Positions 5,684 through 12,464 of a stretch of DNA of 12,464 nt are shown here, one piece after another (the stretch's first letter is position 1; every line of letters begins with the position of its first letter). The DNA lies in the NCBI GenBank assembly GCA_905215425.1, contig CAJMQD010000005.1:1-12464 (forward strand). Direction: 5' to 3'. This DNA is from an uncultured bacterium. GTDB lineage: Bacteria > Bacillota > Clostridia > Oscillospirales > Oscillospiraceae. The notes beneath the pieces were generated by a model. It had not been told where the DNA came from. It worked only from the letters and a program-made list of their open reading frames with translations, and ran no database searches. A program made the translations under genes and the position numbers.

Positions 5684-6668
5684 GTTGGGGGTGGTAACCG
5701 CCTTCATTCACAACATTGTGGTGTACAATATCCCGCTGCTCTACGGAACGGTAGGGGAGATCATGGTGGAAAAGTCCGGCAGCCTGAATCTGGGCGTAGA
5801 GGGCATTATGGCCGTGGGCGCGATCTTCGGCTACATTGTGGGCTGCTACGCCAACAGTCTGGCCGTAGGCATCCTTACCGCCTTTCTTATGGGGGCGCTG
5901 TGCGGACTGCTGTTCGCCGCGCTGACGGTGTCCCTTCAGGCCAACCAGAACATCACCGGTCTGACCCTGACCACCTTCGGTCTGGGCGTTTACTTCTTTG
6001 TGGGCAACGGCCTGAAGGCCATTAAGTGGCCCGCCATGAACGACTACTCCCACATCAAGCAGGGCTTTGCCAATATCGCCATCCCCGGCCTGTCCAAGCT
6101 GCCCGTGGTGGGGGAGGGGCTGTTCCACCACAACCTTCTGGTCTATCTGGGGGTGCTCATCGCCGTGGCCATGTGGTGGTACCTCAACCGCACCACCCCC
6201 GGTCTGCGCCTGCGGGCCGTGGGAGAAAATCCCGGCGCCGCCGACTCCGTGGGTGTAAATGTAAAGCGCTGCAAATACATCCACATCTGCATCGGCTGCG
6301 GCATTATGGGGCTGGGCGGCTATTACATGGGCCTGAATATGTCCGGCTCCTTCTCCAGCAGCTGCTGGATCAACGGCTACGGCTGGATCGCAGTGGCCCT
6401 GGTCATCTTCGCCAACTGGAACCCCGCTATGGCCATTCTGGGCACCTTTGTGTTCGGTTTCTTCAACACCCTGCGGGTGTCCGGCGGCGGTCTGGCCGCC
6501 GCCTTCCCCGGGGCCCTGGGCTGGCTGGCCGGGATCCCCTCTCAGCTGTATCAGGCCCTGCCCTTTATCATCACCGCCCTGGTTCTGGTGGGGTCCTCCA
6601 TGAAGAAAACCTCCAACAGCGGCGCGCCGGCCGCCCTTGGCGCCAACTACTTCCGGGAGGAGCGCTGA
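5670..6668 (+). CDS. BMP-type ABC importer permease, subunit 2
   Basis: Second membrane subunit (BPD_transp_2 family, YufQ/NupQ-like), 332 residues, expected to pair with the first permease as a heterodimer. The family signature NLGVEGIMAVGA lies at 40-51, after an amphipathic N-terminus. The coupling loop is GLRLRAVGENPGAADSVGVN (178-197). Hydrophobic stretches run near 45-60, 64-88, 97-113, 154-172, 204-223, 238-270 and 294-310. The start at 5670 lies inside the previous gene and is served by AAAGGGGG at 5654-5661. An ATG two codons later is also in frame but further from that site. This is the last gene of the operon; a bidirectional terminator follows after 32 bases. Confidence 0.92.
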   Translation: MEMDKLGVVTAFIHNIVVYNIPLLYGTVGEIMVEKSGSLNLGVEGIMAVGAIFGYIVGCYANSLAVGILTAFLMGALCGLLFAALTVSLQANQNITGLTLTTFGLGVYFFVGNGLKAIKWPAMNDYSHIKQGFANIAIPGLSKLPVVGEGLFHHNLLVYLGVLIAVAMWWYLNRTTPGLRLRAVGENPGAADSVGVNVKRCKYIHICIGCGIMGLGGYYMGLNMSGSFSSSCWINGYGWIAVALVIFANWNPAMAILGTFVFGFFNTLRVSGGGLAAAFPGALGWLAGIPSQLYQALPFIITALVLVGSSMKKTSNSGAPAALGANYFREER

Positions 6669-6700
6669 ATCTTTCCACATTTTCCTCCCATCCTGTGGAT

Positions 6701-6742
6701 AAAAACACATCCCGCTCCCATCATAGAGCGGGATGTGTTTTT
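6701..6742. terminator. Bidirectional terminator between convergent genes
   Basis: Bases 6701-6717 and 6726-6742 are perfect reverse complements across an 8-base loop. The stem begins with AAAAA and ends with TTTTT, so a T-run follows the GC-rich core on either strand. It ends the importer operon on the plus strand. It also ends the cation ATPase gene on the minus strand, whose stop lies 5 bases away at 6748-6750. Confidence 0.93.
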
Positions 6743-6747
6743 CTGTT

Positions 6748-9354
6748 TTATGTCCGGCCCCCGGCCTTGGCCGCCTCGCAGATGGGGATGGGGGCCGCCG
6801 CCAGCGCCAGCACCGCCAGCCACTGGCGGGCATCCATGGGGATCACCCCAAAAATCTGCCGCAGAGGGGGCACCAGCAGCACGGACAGCTGCAGGGCCAT
6901 CCCCACCAGGAAGGCCCGCACCATAGCCGGGTTGGAGAACAGCCCCATGGCAAAGATGGAGCGCTCCTCGCTGCGCACATTGAAGGCGTGGAACAGCTGA
7001 CACATGGTCAGGGTGGAGAAGGCCATGGTGTTGGCCGCCGCCCCCGCGGTTTCCGGCGGCGACAGTACATACATCCCCAGAAAATAGGCCGTAAGGGTCA
7101 ATCCCCCCACCATCAGCCCCTGCCAGGCCAGACGCAGGGAAAACTCCCGGTCGAACAGCCCCGCCCGGGCCTGCCGGGGCGGCCGGTCCATCACCCCGGG
7201 CTCCACCGGCTCCACCCCCAGGGCCAGGGCGGGGAAGGAGTCCGTCACCAGATTCAGCCACAAAAGCTGCACCGGGATCAGGGGCATCTGGCCCAGATCC
7301 AGCAGCGTCGCCGTAAAAATCGTGAAGATCTCCCCGATGTTGCAGGACAGTAAGTAGTGAATGGCCTTGCGGATGTTGGCCCAGATGCCCCGCCCCTCCT
7401 CCACCGCCTGTACGATGGTGGCAAAGTTGTCGTCCGTCAGGATCATGTGGGCCGCCCCCTTGGCCACGTCGGTGCCCGACTTCCCCATGGCGCAGCCGAT
7501 GTCCGCCGCCTTTAAGGCGGGGGCGTCGTTCACCCCGTCCCCGGTCATGGCCACCACCTGCCCCCGCCTCTGCCAGGCCCGGACGATACGCAGCTTGTGC
7601 TCCGGCGTCACCCGGGCAAACACGGAAAATTTGTCCACATCCTGCTCCAGCAGCTCCTGCGGCATAAAGTCCAGCTCGCTCCCGGTCACGGCCAGCTCCC
7701 CCTCCCGGCAGATATCCAGCTGTCTGGCAATGGCCAGGGCGGTGGAGCGGTGGTCCCCGGTGATCATCACCGGGCGGATCCCCGCCCGGCGGCACCGCGC
7801 TACCGCTCTGGCCGCCTCTGGCCGGGGCGGGTCCATCATGCCGAACAGCCCCAGAAAGGTCAGCTCCCGCTCCACCGTTGACGGCTCCAGCCGTCCGGGC
7901 AGGGTCTCCACATCCCGATAGGCCGCACCCAGCACCCGCAGGGCCTGGGCGGCCAGCGCCTCGTTGGCCGCCGCCGCGGCCTGGCGGCGGGCGGCCGTCA
8001 GCGGACCCTCCGGGCCGTTGACACACCGCCCCAGCAGCACATCGGGCGCGCCCTTTACGAAGATACGGAATCCGCCCCCGGGCTTTCTGTGTATGGTTGA
8101 CATAAGTTTTCGTCCCGAGTCGAAGGGCAGGTCGGCCACCCGGGGCCAGTTCTTCTCCTCCTCCCGCCGGTCTACCCGCTCCCGGGCAGCGGCCTCTACC
8201 AGAGCCGCCTCTGTGGGGTCTCCCACCGCCCGGAAAACGCCCTTTTTCTGCTCCAGCACCGCGTCGGCACACAGGGCGGCGCACAGAAGCGCCTCCTTCC
8301 GGTCGCCCCCCTGGGGCAGCCAGAGCTGCCGCACCGCCATTTTATTCTGGGTCAGCGTCCCGGTCTTGTCGGAGCAGATCACCCCGGCGCAGCCCAGGGT
8401 CTCCACTGCGGGCAGCTTCTTGACGATGGCCCCCTCTTTGGCCATGCGGCCCACCCCCAGGGCCAGCACAATGGTAACGATAGCAGGCAGCCCCTCCGGA
8501 ATGGCGGCCACCGCCAGAGAGACCGCCGTCAGGAACATGAACAGCAGGTCCCGCCCCTGAAGCAGCCCCACGGCGAACATTACGGCGCAGACACACAGGC
8601 ACAGGAAGGACAGGGACTTGGAGATCTCCCCCATTTTCCGCTGAAGGGGGGTGACCGGCGCCTCCCCCTGGGTGAGCAGGCCGGCAATATGGCCCATCTG
8701 GGTATCCATGCCCGTATCACATACGACAGCCCGGCCCCGGCCGGCGGTGATCATGGTCCCCGCCAGCACCATATTGTTCCGGTCCCCCAAGGGGGTATCC
8801 TCGGGCAGAAAGGCCCCCGCCTCCTTCTCCACCGGGGCGGATTCCCCGGTCATGGCGCTCTCGTCGGCCTGTAAGCGGCTGCACTCCAAAAGCCGGGCGT
8901 CCGCCGGGACCTGATCCCCCGCCTCCAGCTGGATCACATCCCCGGGCACCAGCTCCTCCGCCGGGATTTGCACCGTCTGCCCCTCCCGCAGGACCCGGGC
9001 ATGGGGGGCCGCCATGCGCCCCAGCTCCTCCAGCGCCTTATGGGCCTTGTCCTCCTGAGAGATGGAGATCATGCCGTTGATCACCACGATCATCAGAATG
9101 ATGGCCCCGTCCAGCCAATCCTCGCCCCCGCTGACCCACAGGGAGAGGGCTGCCGCCCCCAGCAGCACCAAGATCATCGGGTCTTTCAGCTGTCCCAGCA
9201 CCCGGCGCGCCATGCTCTCCCCCTTGGGCGGCTCCAGCCGGTTCCGGCCATATTGCTTCAGCCGGCCCTTGGCCTCCCGGTCGGACAGCCCCCCGGGACC
9301 GGTACTCAATTCCTCCAGCAATCCACGCAGACTTCTGCTGTGCCAGTTATCCAC
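6748..9354 (-). CDS. P2A-type (calcium-type) cation-transporting ATPase
   Basis: Membrane pump that uses ATP to move cations, most likely Ca2+ export; 868 residues, a normal length for bacterial PMCA/SERCA-like pumps. Motifs in order: actuator TGES (169-172), M4 PEGLP (286-290), phosphorylation site DKTGT with D329, nucleotide-binding KGAP (434-437), hinge TGDGVNDAP (604-612), M5 CNIGE (671-675), and M6 NLVTD with N701, T704 and D705. The M4-M6 pattern is the calcium site II arrangement. By my alignment the M8 glutamate of SERCA site I is glutamine (Q786), suggesting one ion per cycle. I chose GTG at 9354, 8 bases after AAAGGGG. The GTG at 9363 directly abuts that site. The gene stands alone between two terminators. 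Na+ or Mn2+ specificity cannot be ruled out. Confidence 0.9.
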   Translation of the reverse strand: MDNWHSRSLRGLLEELSTGPGGLSDREAKGRLKQYGRNRLEPPKGESMARRVLGQLKDPMILVLLGAAALSLWVSGGEDWLDGAIILMIVVINGMISISQEDKAHKALEELGRMAAPHARVLREGQTVQIPAEELVPGDVIQLEAGDQVPADARLLECSRLQADESAMTGESAPVEKEAGAFLPEDTPLGDRNNMVLAGTMITAGRGRAVVCDTGMDTQMGHIAGLLTQGEAPVTPLQRKMGEISKSLSFLCLCVCAVMFAVGLLQGRDLLFMFLTAVSLAVAAIPEGLPAIVTIVLALGVGRMAKEGAIVKKLPAVETLGCAGVICSDKTGTLTQNKMAVRQLWLPQGGDRKEALLCAALCADAVLEQKKGVFRAVGDPTEAALVEAAARERVDRREEEKNWPRVADLPFDSGRKLMSTIHRKPGGGFRIFVKGAPDVLLGRCVNGPEGPLTAARRQAAAAANEALAAQALRVLGAAYRDVETLPGRLEPSTVERELTFLGLFGMMDPPRPEAARAVARCRRAGIRPVMITGDHRSTALAIARQLDICREGELAVTGSELDFMPQELLEQDVDKFSVFARVTPEHKLRIVRAWQRRGQVVAMTGDGVNDAPALKAADIGCAMGKSGTDVAKGAAHMILTDDNFATIVQAVEEGRGIWANIRKAIHYLLSCNIGEIFTIFTATLLDLGQMPLIPVQLLWLNLVTDSFPALALGVEPVEPGVMDRPPRQARAGLFDREFSLRLAWQGLMVGGLTLTAYFLGMYVLSPPETAGAAANTMAFSTLTMCQLFHAFNVRSEERSIFAMGLFSNPAMVRAFLVGMALQLSVLLVPPLRQIFGVIPMDARQWLAVLALAAAPIPICEAAKAGGRT

Positions 9355-9381
9355 AGTCCACACCCCTTTCCCGTTTTCCCC

Positions 9382-9410
9382 AGTATAGGCCCGCAGGCCA
9401 TCCGAATTTA
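9382..9410 (-). promoter_or_regulatory. Weak candidate promoter of the cation ATPase
   Basis: On the minus strand TATACT (9387-9382) is a good -10, lying 27 bases before the GTG at 9354. The -35 position at 17-base spacing reads TAAATT, a poor match. It is the only candidate between the ATPase start and the terminator of the upstream minus-strand gene. Confidence 0.3.
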
Positions 9411-9427
9411 GGGGAAGGGGGGAGGGC

Positions 9428-9464
9428 GAAAAAATCTGCCCCCGACCGGCGGTCGGGGGCAGAT
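9428..9464 (-). terminator. Intrinsic terminator of the peptidylprolyl isomerase gene
   Basis: ATCTGCCCCCGACC (9434-9447) pairs perfectly with GGTCGGGGGCAGAT (9451-9464) across three bases. On the minus strand the stem is followed by TTTTTTC (9434-9428). It starts 14 bases past the stop of the 9479-10708 gene and separates it from the cation ATPase gene. Confidence 0.92.
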
Positions 9465-9478
9465 CCGTGAAGGGCAGC

Positions 9479-10708
9479 TTACTTGCTGCTTTGTACCTCG
9501 GCCAATTCCTTGGCCACAGTGTTGCGCAGGGCGGTCAGATTCTCGTAGAACTCCTGCAGGTCGATGCTGTCAAACTCCGCTGTGGTGGCGGCGGGGTTGG
9601 CGTCCAGCAGCTTCATGTTGTCCTGGTTCATCATATAGGCGGCGCACTCGCTCCGGTAGTTGTCTGCGATCAGGGGCAGGCGCAGAATGATGTGGTAGCC
9701 GTACTGGCTCTCCACGATTCCGCTGTACTCCCCCTCCTTCAGCTTCTGGGCGGCCTGCTCATAGGCCTCTACCATCTGGCCGGAGGTGGCCTCATAGCCG
9801 TCGGGGTTGCTCTCCAGCCCCTCATCCTCGCTGTACTGGTTCATCAGCTCATCAAACAGACCAACCGGGTCGCTGCTGGCGTCCAGCTGGGTCAGAATAT
9901 CCTCCGCCAGCTTCTTTTTCTCCGCCACAGTGGCGTCGTCCAGGGGCTCGTAGAGGCCGGTGTTCCGGTCGCTGTCGTCGGTCAGGGGCTTATCCGTGTC
10001 CACGGTCTTCAGCAGGATGTGCTTGGTGCGGTAGACCCCCAGCTCGGTGGCGGCATACTCCAGCACCTGGGCGTCGGTGGGCCGGTTGGTGCCGTTCTCG
10101 CCGTATCGGGCCTCCTGGATCTTATCCGACGCAATGGCGGACTGCCGCATCTCCAGATAGACCTCCCGGGTCATGGGGATCTGCCACAGATAGTGGTCGG
10201 CGATCTCCGCACCGCCCAGATCCTCCTCCATCTTGGTCAGGTTGGCCTTGGATTCGGCCAGATCGTCCTCCGTCACGGTCAGCCCCATTTTGGCGGCCTC
10301 GCCGGGCATCAGGGCATAGAGCCGGGCCATCTGCAGAGCGGCCTCCTTCATGGCGTCCTCCAGAGTGCCGCTGCCGCTGTCCTCTTTCCAGGGCAGTCCG
10401 TCGGTATAGTAGGGGGCGTACTGGTCCACATAGGCCGTCACCCACTGCAGCCACTGGGCGGCAGACACCTTGATGTCCCCCACGGTGGCGATCACCGTGT
10501 CCCCGGACACTCCGGCGGTGGCCTGAATGGGGTCTGTCACACCGGTCAGGTCCATGGTGGGGGCCTCCGTTCCGCTGGAGGAGGTGCTGCCGGAGACAGC
10601 TCCGCTCCCGGAGGAGGAACCGGCGCCGCCCTCCGTCTTACAGCCGGACAGCAGAGACAAAGTCAAAGCCGCAGACAGGGTCAGGGCTCCGAAGCGTTTC
10701 AAATTCAT
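9479..10708 (-). CDS. Parvulin-type peptidylprolyl isomerase lipoprotein (PrsA/SurA-like)
   Basis: Cell-surface chaperone that catalyses proline isomerisation and helps secreted proteins fold. The 409 residues start MNLKRFG and carry a type II signal peptide with lipobox LSGC and Cys23. A Ser/Gly-rich linker follows to about residue 50. Residues 70-220 are a helical chaperone-like region. The parvulin domain runs about 227-345. It begins RTKHILLK, has FDELMNQYSED (285-295), then SGQMVEAYEQAAQKLKEGEYS (from 309), and ends YGYHIILRLPL (336-346). A long acidic insertion (about 235-262) lies after the first strand. The ATG at 10708 fits AAAGGAG about 9 bases upstream on the minus strand. A longer open frame to 10804 would place residues before the signal peptide. 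The gene is monocistronic with its own promoter and terminator. I do not assign prsA because orthology is not shown. Confidence 0.85.
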   Translation of the reverse strand: MNLKRFGALTLSAALTLSLLSGCKTEGGAGSSSGSGAVSGSTSSSGTEAPTMDLTGVTDPIQATAGVSGDTVIATVGDIKVSAAQWLQWVTAYVDQYAPYYTDGLPWKEDSGSGTLEDAMKEAALQMARLYALMPGEAAKMGLTVTEDDLAESKANLTKMEEDLGGAEIADHYLWQIPMTREVYLEMRQSAIASDKIQEARYGENGTNRPTDAQVLEYAATELGVYRTKHILLKTVDTDKPLTDDSDRNTGLYEPLDDATVAEKKKLAEDILTQLDASSDPVGLFDELMNQYSEDEGLESNPDGYEATSGQMVEAYEQAAQKLKEGEYSGIVESQYGYHIILRLPLIADNYRSECAAYMMNQDNMKLLDANPAATTAEFDSIDLQEFYENLTALRNTVAKELAEVQSSK

Positions 10709-10754
10709 ATGGTCAAACTCCTTTCCGTTCAGGACCGCAGGTCCTGGACGCTTT

Positions 10755-10783
10755 ATCATAGCATAAGCCACCCCGTTAGGCAA
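10755..10783 (-). promoter_or_regulatory. Promoter of the peptidylprolyl isomerase gene
   Basis: On the minus strand TTGCCT (10783-10778) and TATGAT (10760-10755) are separated by 17 bases. A TG one base before the -10 makes it an extended -10. Transcription would start about 40 bases before the ATG at 10708. Confidence 0.7.
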
Positions 10784-10927
10784 GCAGACATTCCCGGGCG
10801 CCACTGTTATGATGGAAAACCGTCATAAGTAAACTATTATGCTTCTTGAAAAATAACCGATTGGATTGCAGGTTTTTCATCTTTCCTTGTTACAATAATT
10901 GAATTTCCTGAAAAGCCTTTTTTACTC

Positions 10928-10956
10928 TTGACAAAACAACAATATCGTAGTATTTT
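10928..10956 (+). promoter_or_regulatory. Promoter of the unknown gene at 11074
   Basis: A perfect TTGACA lies at 10928-10933, with TATTTT at 10951-10956 after exactly 17 bases. The surrounding DNA is strongly AT-rich compared with the rest of the window, which also favours promoter activity. A weaker pair lies upstream: TTGCAG 10866-10871 and TACAAT 10891-10896, with a 19-base spacer. Confidence 0.6.
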
Positions 10957-10960
10957 TCTG

Positions 10961-10989
10961 ATTGTCTTCGAGAGAGAGACAATTTTTTT
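10961..10989 (+). terminator. Terminator-like hairpin in the leader of the unknown gene
   Basis: ATTGTCT (10961-10967) pairs with AGACAAT (10977-10983) across a purine-rich nine-base loop, and seven T residues run through 10989. The shape is that of a weak intrinsic terminator or attenuator. It falls almost on the start site expected from the promoter at 10928-10956, so it would be effective only on transcripts that begin further upstream. Confidence 0.5.
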
Positions 10990-11073
10990 GCCTTTCTTTC
11001 AGCGCGCAGTATTTCTTTATTATTATTTTAACAAACTTTCCCTTACGAAGAATTGATAAAAGAGGTATTCAAC

Positions 11074-11631
11074 ATGAACGAAACGATGCAGAACATTTGC
11101 AGCCGCTATGCGGCCGTTGTTCCCGCCGAGATCCACGCCGCCGCCATGGAGGCCGCCGACGCAGCCTGCGCCCAGCTGCAGGCCATCCACGACACCGTAT
11201 CCGCAGCCGAGCAGGTCCCCCAGGTCAAGGAGGTCCTCTCCGCCGTGTCCGGCCTGAAGAAAGCTCTGATGCAGAAGGCGCAGCAGTTCCACGACGACCT
11301 GAACCCCAATGTCCTGTTTGCCTTCCACGATCTGTGCAGCCAGCAGGTCAGCGGGATCCACGGCATGATGCACATCGTGGGCAACAAGGTGGTGGAGCTG
11401 TTCCCCAACAGCGAAGATCTGGCCAAGCTGGCCGACACCGCCAAGTCTGACGGCGACACCCTGACCTTCCCCTACCACATGGTCAAGGAGGGGGACAAGT
11501 ATGTGGTGGAGCTGACCCATATCCACGACGGTAAGGCCATGGATGAGAACCCCGCTCCCCAAAAAGAGGTCAAGAGCTTCCGCTACCACATCGTCCAGAA
11601 GGACGGCAAGTACATCGTGGAGCAGGGCTGA
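11074..11631 (+). CDS. Small cytoplasmic protein of unknown function with an internal repeat
   Basis: I do not recognise this 185-residue protein. There is no signal peptide or membrane segment. Residues 1-125 look helical, rich in Ala, Gln and Val. The C-terminal third has two similar segments: TFPYHMVKEGDKYVVE (131-146) and SFRYHIVQKDGKYIVE (168-183), sharing F, YH, V, KY and VE. These probably form paired beta-hairpins. Histidine is frequent (10 residues), with FHDD at 72-75 and FHDL at 84-87, but no known metal-binding motif is clear. The ATG at 11074 has AAAGAGG 8-9 bases upstream. Codon use is like that of its neighbours. It has its own promoter and an 18-bp terminator, so it is a single-gene unit. 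Good expression is plausible from the TTGACA promoter. Confidence 0.8.
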   Translation: MNETMQNICSRYAAVVPAEIHAAAMEAADAACAQLQAIHDTVSAAEQVPQVKEVLSAVSGLKKALMQKAQQFHDDLNPNVLFAFHDLCSQQVSGIHGMMHIVGNKVVELFPNSEDLAKLADTAKSDGDTLTFPYHMVKEGDKYVVELTHIHDGKAMDENPAPQKEVKSFRYHIVQKDGKYIVEQG

Positions 11632-11645
11632 TCCCAACGAATATC

Positions 11646-11690
11646 ATAAGCAGGCCGTCCGGCAATGCCGGACGGCCTGCTTATTTTTCT
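11646..11690 (+). terminator. Intrinsic terminator of the unknown gene
   Basis: Bases 11646-11663 and 11667-11684 form a perfect 18-bp stem around an AAT loop, followed by TTTTTCT. It begins 15 bases past the stop at 11631. Confidence 0.93.
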
Positions 11691-11700
11691 GCAATACCTA

Positions 11701-11732
11701 TAAAAAGGGAGCACCCCTGTAAGAGGTGCTCC
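11701..11732 (-). terminator. Intrinsic terminator of pta
   Basis: On the minus strand GGAGCACC (11732-11725) pairs with GGTGCTCC (11715-11708), extended inward by a U-G pair and two more pairs around a TAC loop, then CTTTTTA. It begins 18 bases past the pta stop. It faces the terminator of the unknown gene, so each convergent unit has its own. Confidence 0.88.
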
Positions 11733-11750
11733 TTTCCGTTTTGTTTAGAA

Positions 11751-12464
11751 TCAGGCCAGCGCGGCGGTAATAATAGCCATGGAATAGACCTCCTGGGCGT
11801 TGCAGCCGCGGGACAGGTCGTTGATGGGGGCGTTCAGACCCAGCAGGATGGGGCCGTAGGCGTCAAAGCCGCCCAGACGCTGAGCGATCTTATAGCCGAT
11901 GTTGCCGGCGTTGATGTCGGGGAAGATGAAGGTGTTGGCGTGGCCGCCGACGCCGTCGGAGATGTGCTTGGTGCGGGCCACGTTGGGGGAAACAGCAGCG
12001 TCGAACTGGAACTCGCCGCCAATGGGGGTGTCGGGCATAGCGGCCTTGGCCTTCTCGCAGGCGTTGCGCATCTTGTCCACATCCTCGCCCTTGCCGCTGC
12101 CCAGGGTGGAGTAGCTCAGGAAGGCGACCTTGGGGTCTACGCCGAAGATCTTGGCGCACTTGACGGTCTCCTGGCAGATCTCTACCAGCTCGTCCTCGTT
12201 GGGCTTGATGTTGATGGCGCAGTCAGCCATAGCCAGGACCTCGTTCTCGCCGGTGGCGGAGGGGCGCACCATGATGAAGCAGGAGGACACGATATTATTG
12301 CCGGGCTTGGTCTTTACCAGCTGCAGGGCGGGACGGACGGTGTCGGCGGTGGAGTAGGTAGCGCCGCCCAGCAGGGCGTCGGCCTCACCCATGGCCACCA
12401 GCATGGTGCCGAAGTAGTTGCCCTTCTTCAGGGCGGCGCGGCACTCGTCGGCGGTCATCTTGCC
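11751..12464 (-). CDS. pta: Phosphate acetyltransferase, C-terminal part (partial)
   Basis: Cytoplasmic enzyme: acetyl-CoA plus phosphate to acetyl phosphate plus CoA. With acetate kinase this makes ATP and acetate in fermenters. The visible 237 residues are about the last 70% of a protein usually near 330 residues; the start lies beyond the window edge. The frame is open through 12464. Family features are GGATYSTADTVRPALQ, followed by the VKTKPG segment, then MADCAINIKPNEDEL, FLSYSTLGSGKG, GEFQFDAAVSPNVA and FIFPDINAGNIGYKIAQRLG near the end. The last of these is highly typical of Pta. The internal ATG at 12458 is not the start. Phosphate butyryltransferase is a relative, but the FPDINAGNIGYK segment and overall match favour Pta. 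The upstream neighbour, where ackA might lie, is not visible. Confidence 0.92.
   Translation of the reverse strand, partial: GKMTADECRAALKKGNYFGTMLVAMGEADALLGGATYSTADTVRPALQLVKTKPGNNIVSSCFIMVRPSATGENEVLAMADCAINIKPNEDELVEICQETVKCAKIFGVDPKVAFLSYSTLGSGKGEDVDKMRNACEKAKAAMPDTPIGGEFQFDAAVSPNVARTKHISDGVGGHANTFIFPDINAGNIGYKIAQRLGGFDAYGPILLGLNAPINDLSRGCNAQEVYSMAIITAALA

Noticed and set aside
6694..6702. Perfect DnaA-box match (TTATCCACA on the minus strand), with another at 9347-9355 on the plus strand
   Set aside because: Two single boxes about 2.6 kb apart, one inside a coding start, with no cluster, AT-rich unwinding element or dnaA/dnaN nearby. Chance matches are the simplest reading.
5634..6833. 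Minus-strand open frame of 399 codons opposite permease 2 and running through the terminator
   Set aside because: Crosses the bidirectional terminator, is low in complexity and has no known domain.
6647..8284. Minus-strand open frame of 545 codons in a second frame of the cation ATPase region
   Set aside because: Overlaps the real ATPase in another frame and is rich in Gly, Ala and Arg with no motifs.
10807..10826. Small hairpin TATGATGG-AAAA-CCGTCATA upstream of the isomerase promoter
   Set aside because: Eight pairs with one G-U and no T-tract. It lies upstream of both divergent promoters with no clear role.
9467..10828. Plus-strand open frame of 453 codons opposite the isomerase gene
   Set aside because: Shadow of the minus-strand lipoprotein gene. 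It includes the opposite strand's promoter and has no domain of its own.

Overview
The window looks like GC-rich Firmicute DNA, probably chromosomal, from a gut Clostridia of the Oscillospiraceae type (Flavonifractor, Lawsonibacter or Oscillibacter-like). This is an inference. It rests on the mix of GC-rich coding sequence with strong GGAGG ribosome binding sites, lipoprotein-type secreted proteins, a guanine-class riboswitch, intrinsic terminators after most genes, and short GC-rich palindromic intergenic repeats. No phage, transposase, CRISPR, tRNA or rRNA gene is visible.

Layout. (1) 1-51 is the tail of an unidentified gene with its terminator. (2) 277-852 is xpt, xanthine phosphoribosyltransferase. 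(3) 853-1240 is a long leader holding a 104-bp nested palindromic repeat, a guanine-type purine riboswitch with a terminator hairpin, and a second hairpin. (4) 1241-6668 is a four-gene BMP-family ABC importer: substrate-binding lipoprotein, double-NBD ATPase, two permeases. A strong terminator-like hairpin and a cluster of palindromic repeats separate the first gene from the other three. (5) 6748-9354 on the minus strand is a P2A-type (calcium-type) cation ATPase, convergent with the importer across a bidirectional terminator. (6) 9479-10708 on the minus strand is a parvulin-type (PrsA-like) peptidylprolyl isomerase lipoprotein with a good promoter. (7) 10709-11073 is an AT-rich divergent promoter region. 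(8) 11074-11631 is a small cytoplasmic protein of unknown function with an internal repeat. (9) 11751-12464 on the minus strand is the C-terminal part of phosphate acetyltransferase (pta).

How the genes work together. xpt, the riboswitch and the BMP importer form a coherent purine salvage locus. The importer probably brings in nucleosides or purine bases, and Xpt converts xanthine to XMP. The guanine-type aptamer would let the cell adjust import to its purine supply. The remaining genes are housekeeping or envelope functions with no visible link to purines.

I found no clear new multi-gene system. The most worthwhile points are the riboswitch-controlled importer with its layered leader, the mid-operon repeat cluster, and the unknown protein at 11074-11631 with its unusual leader hairpin.
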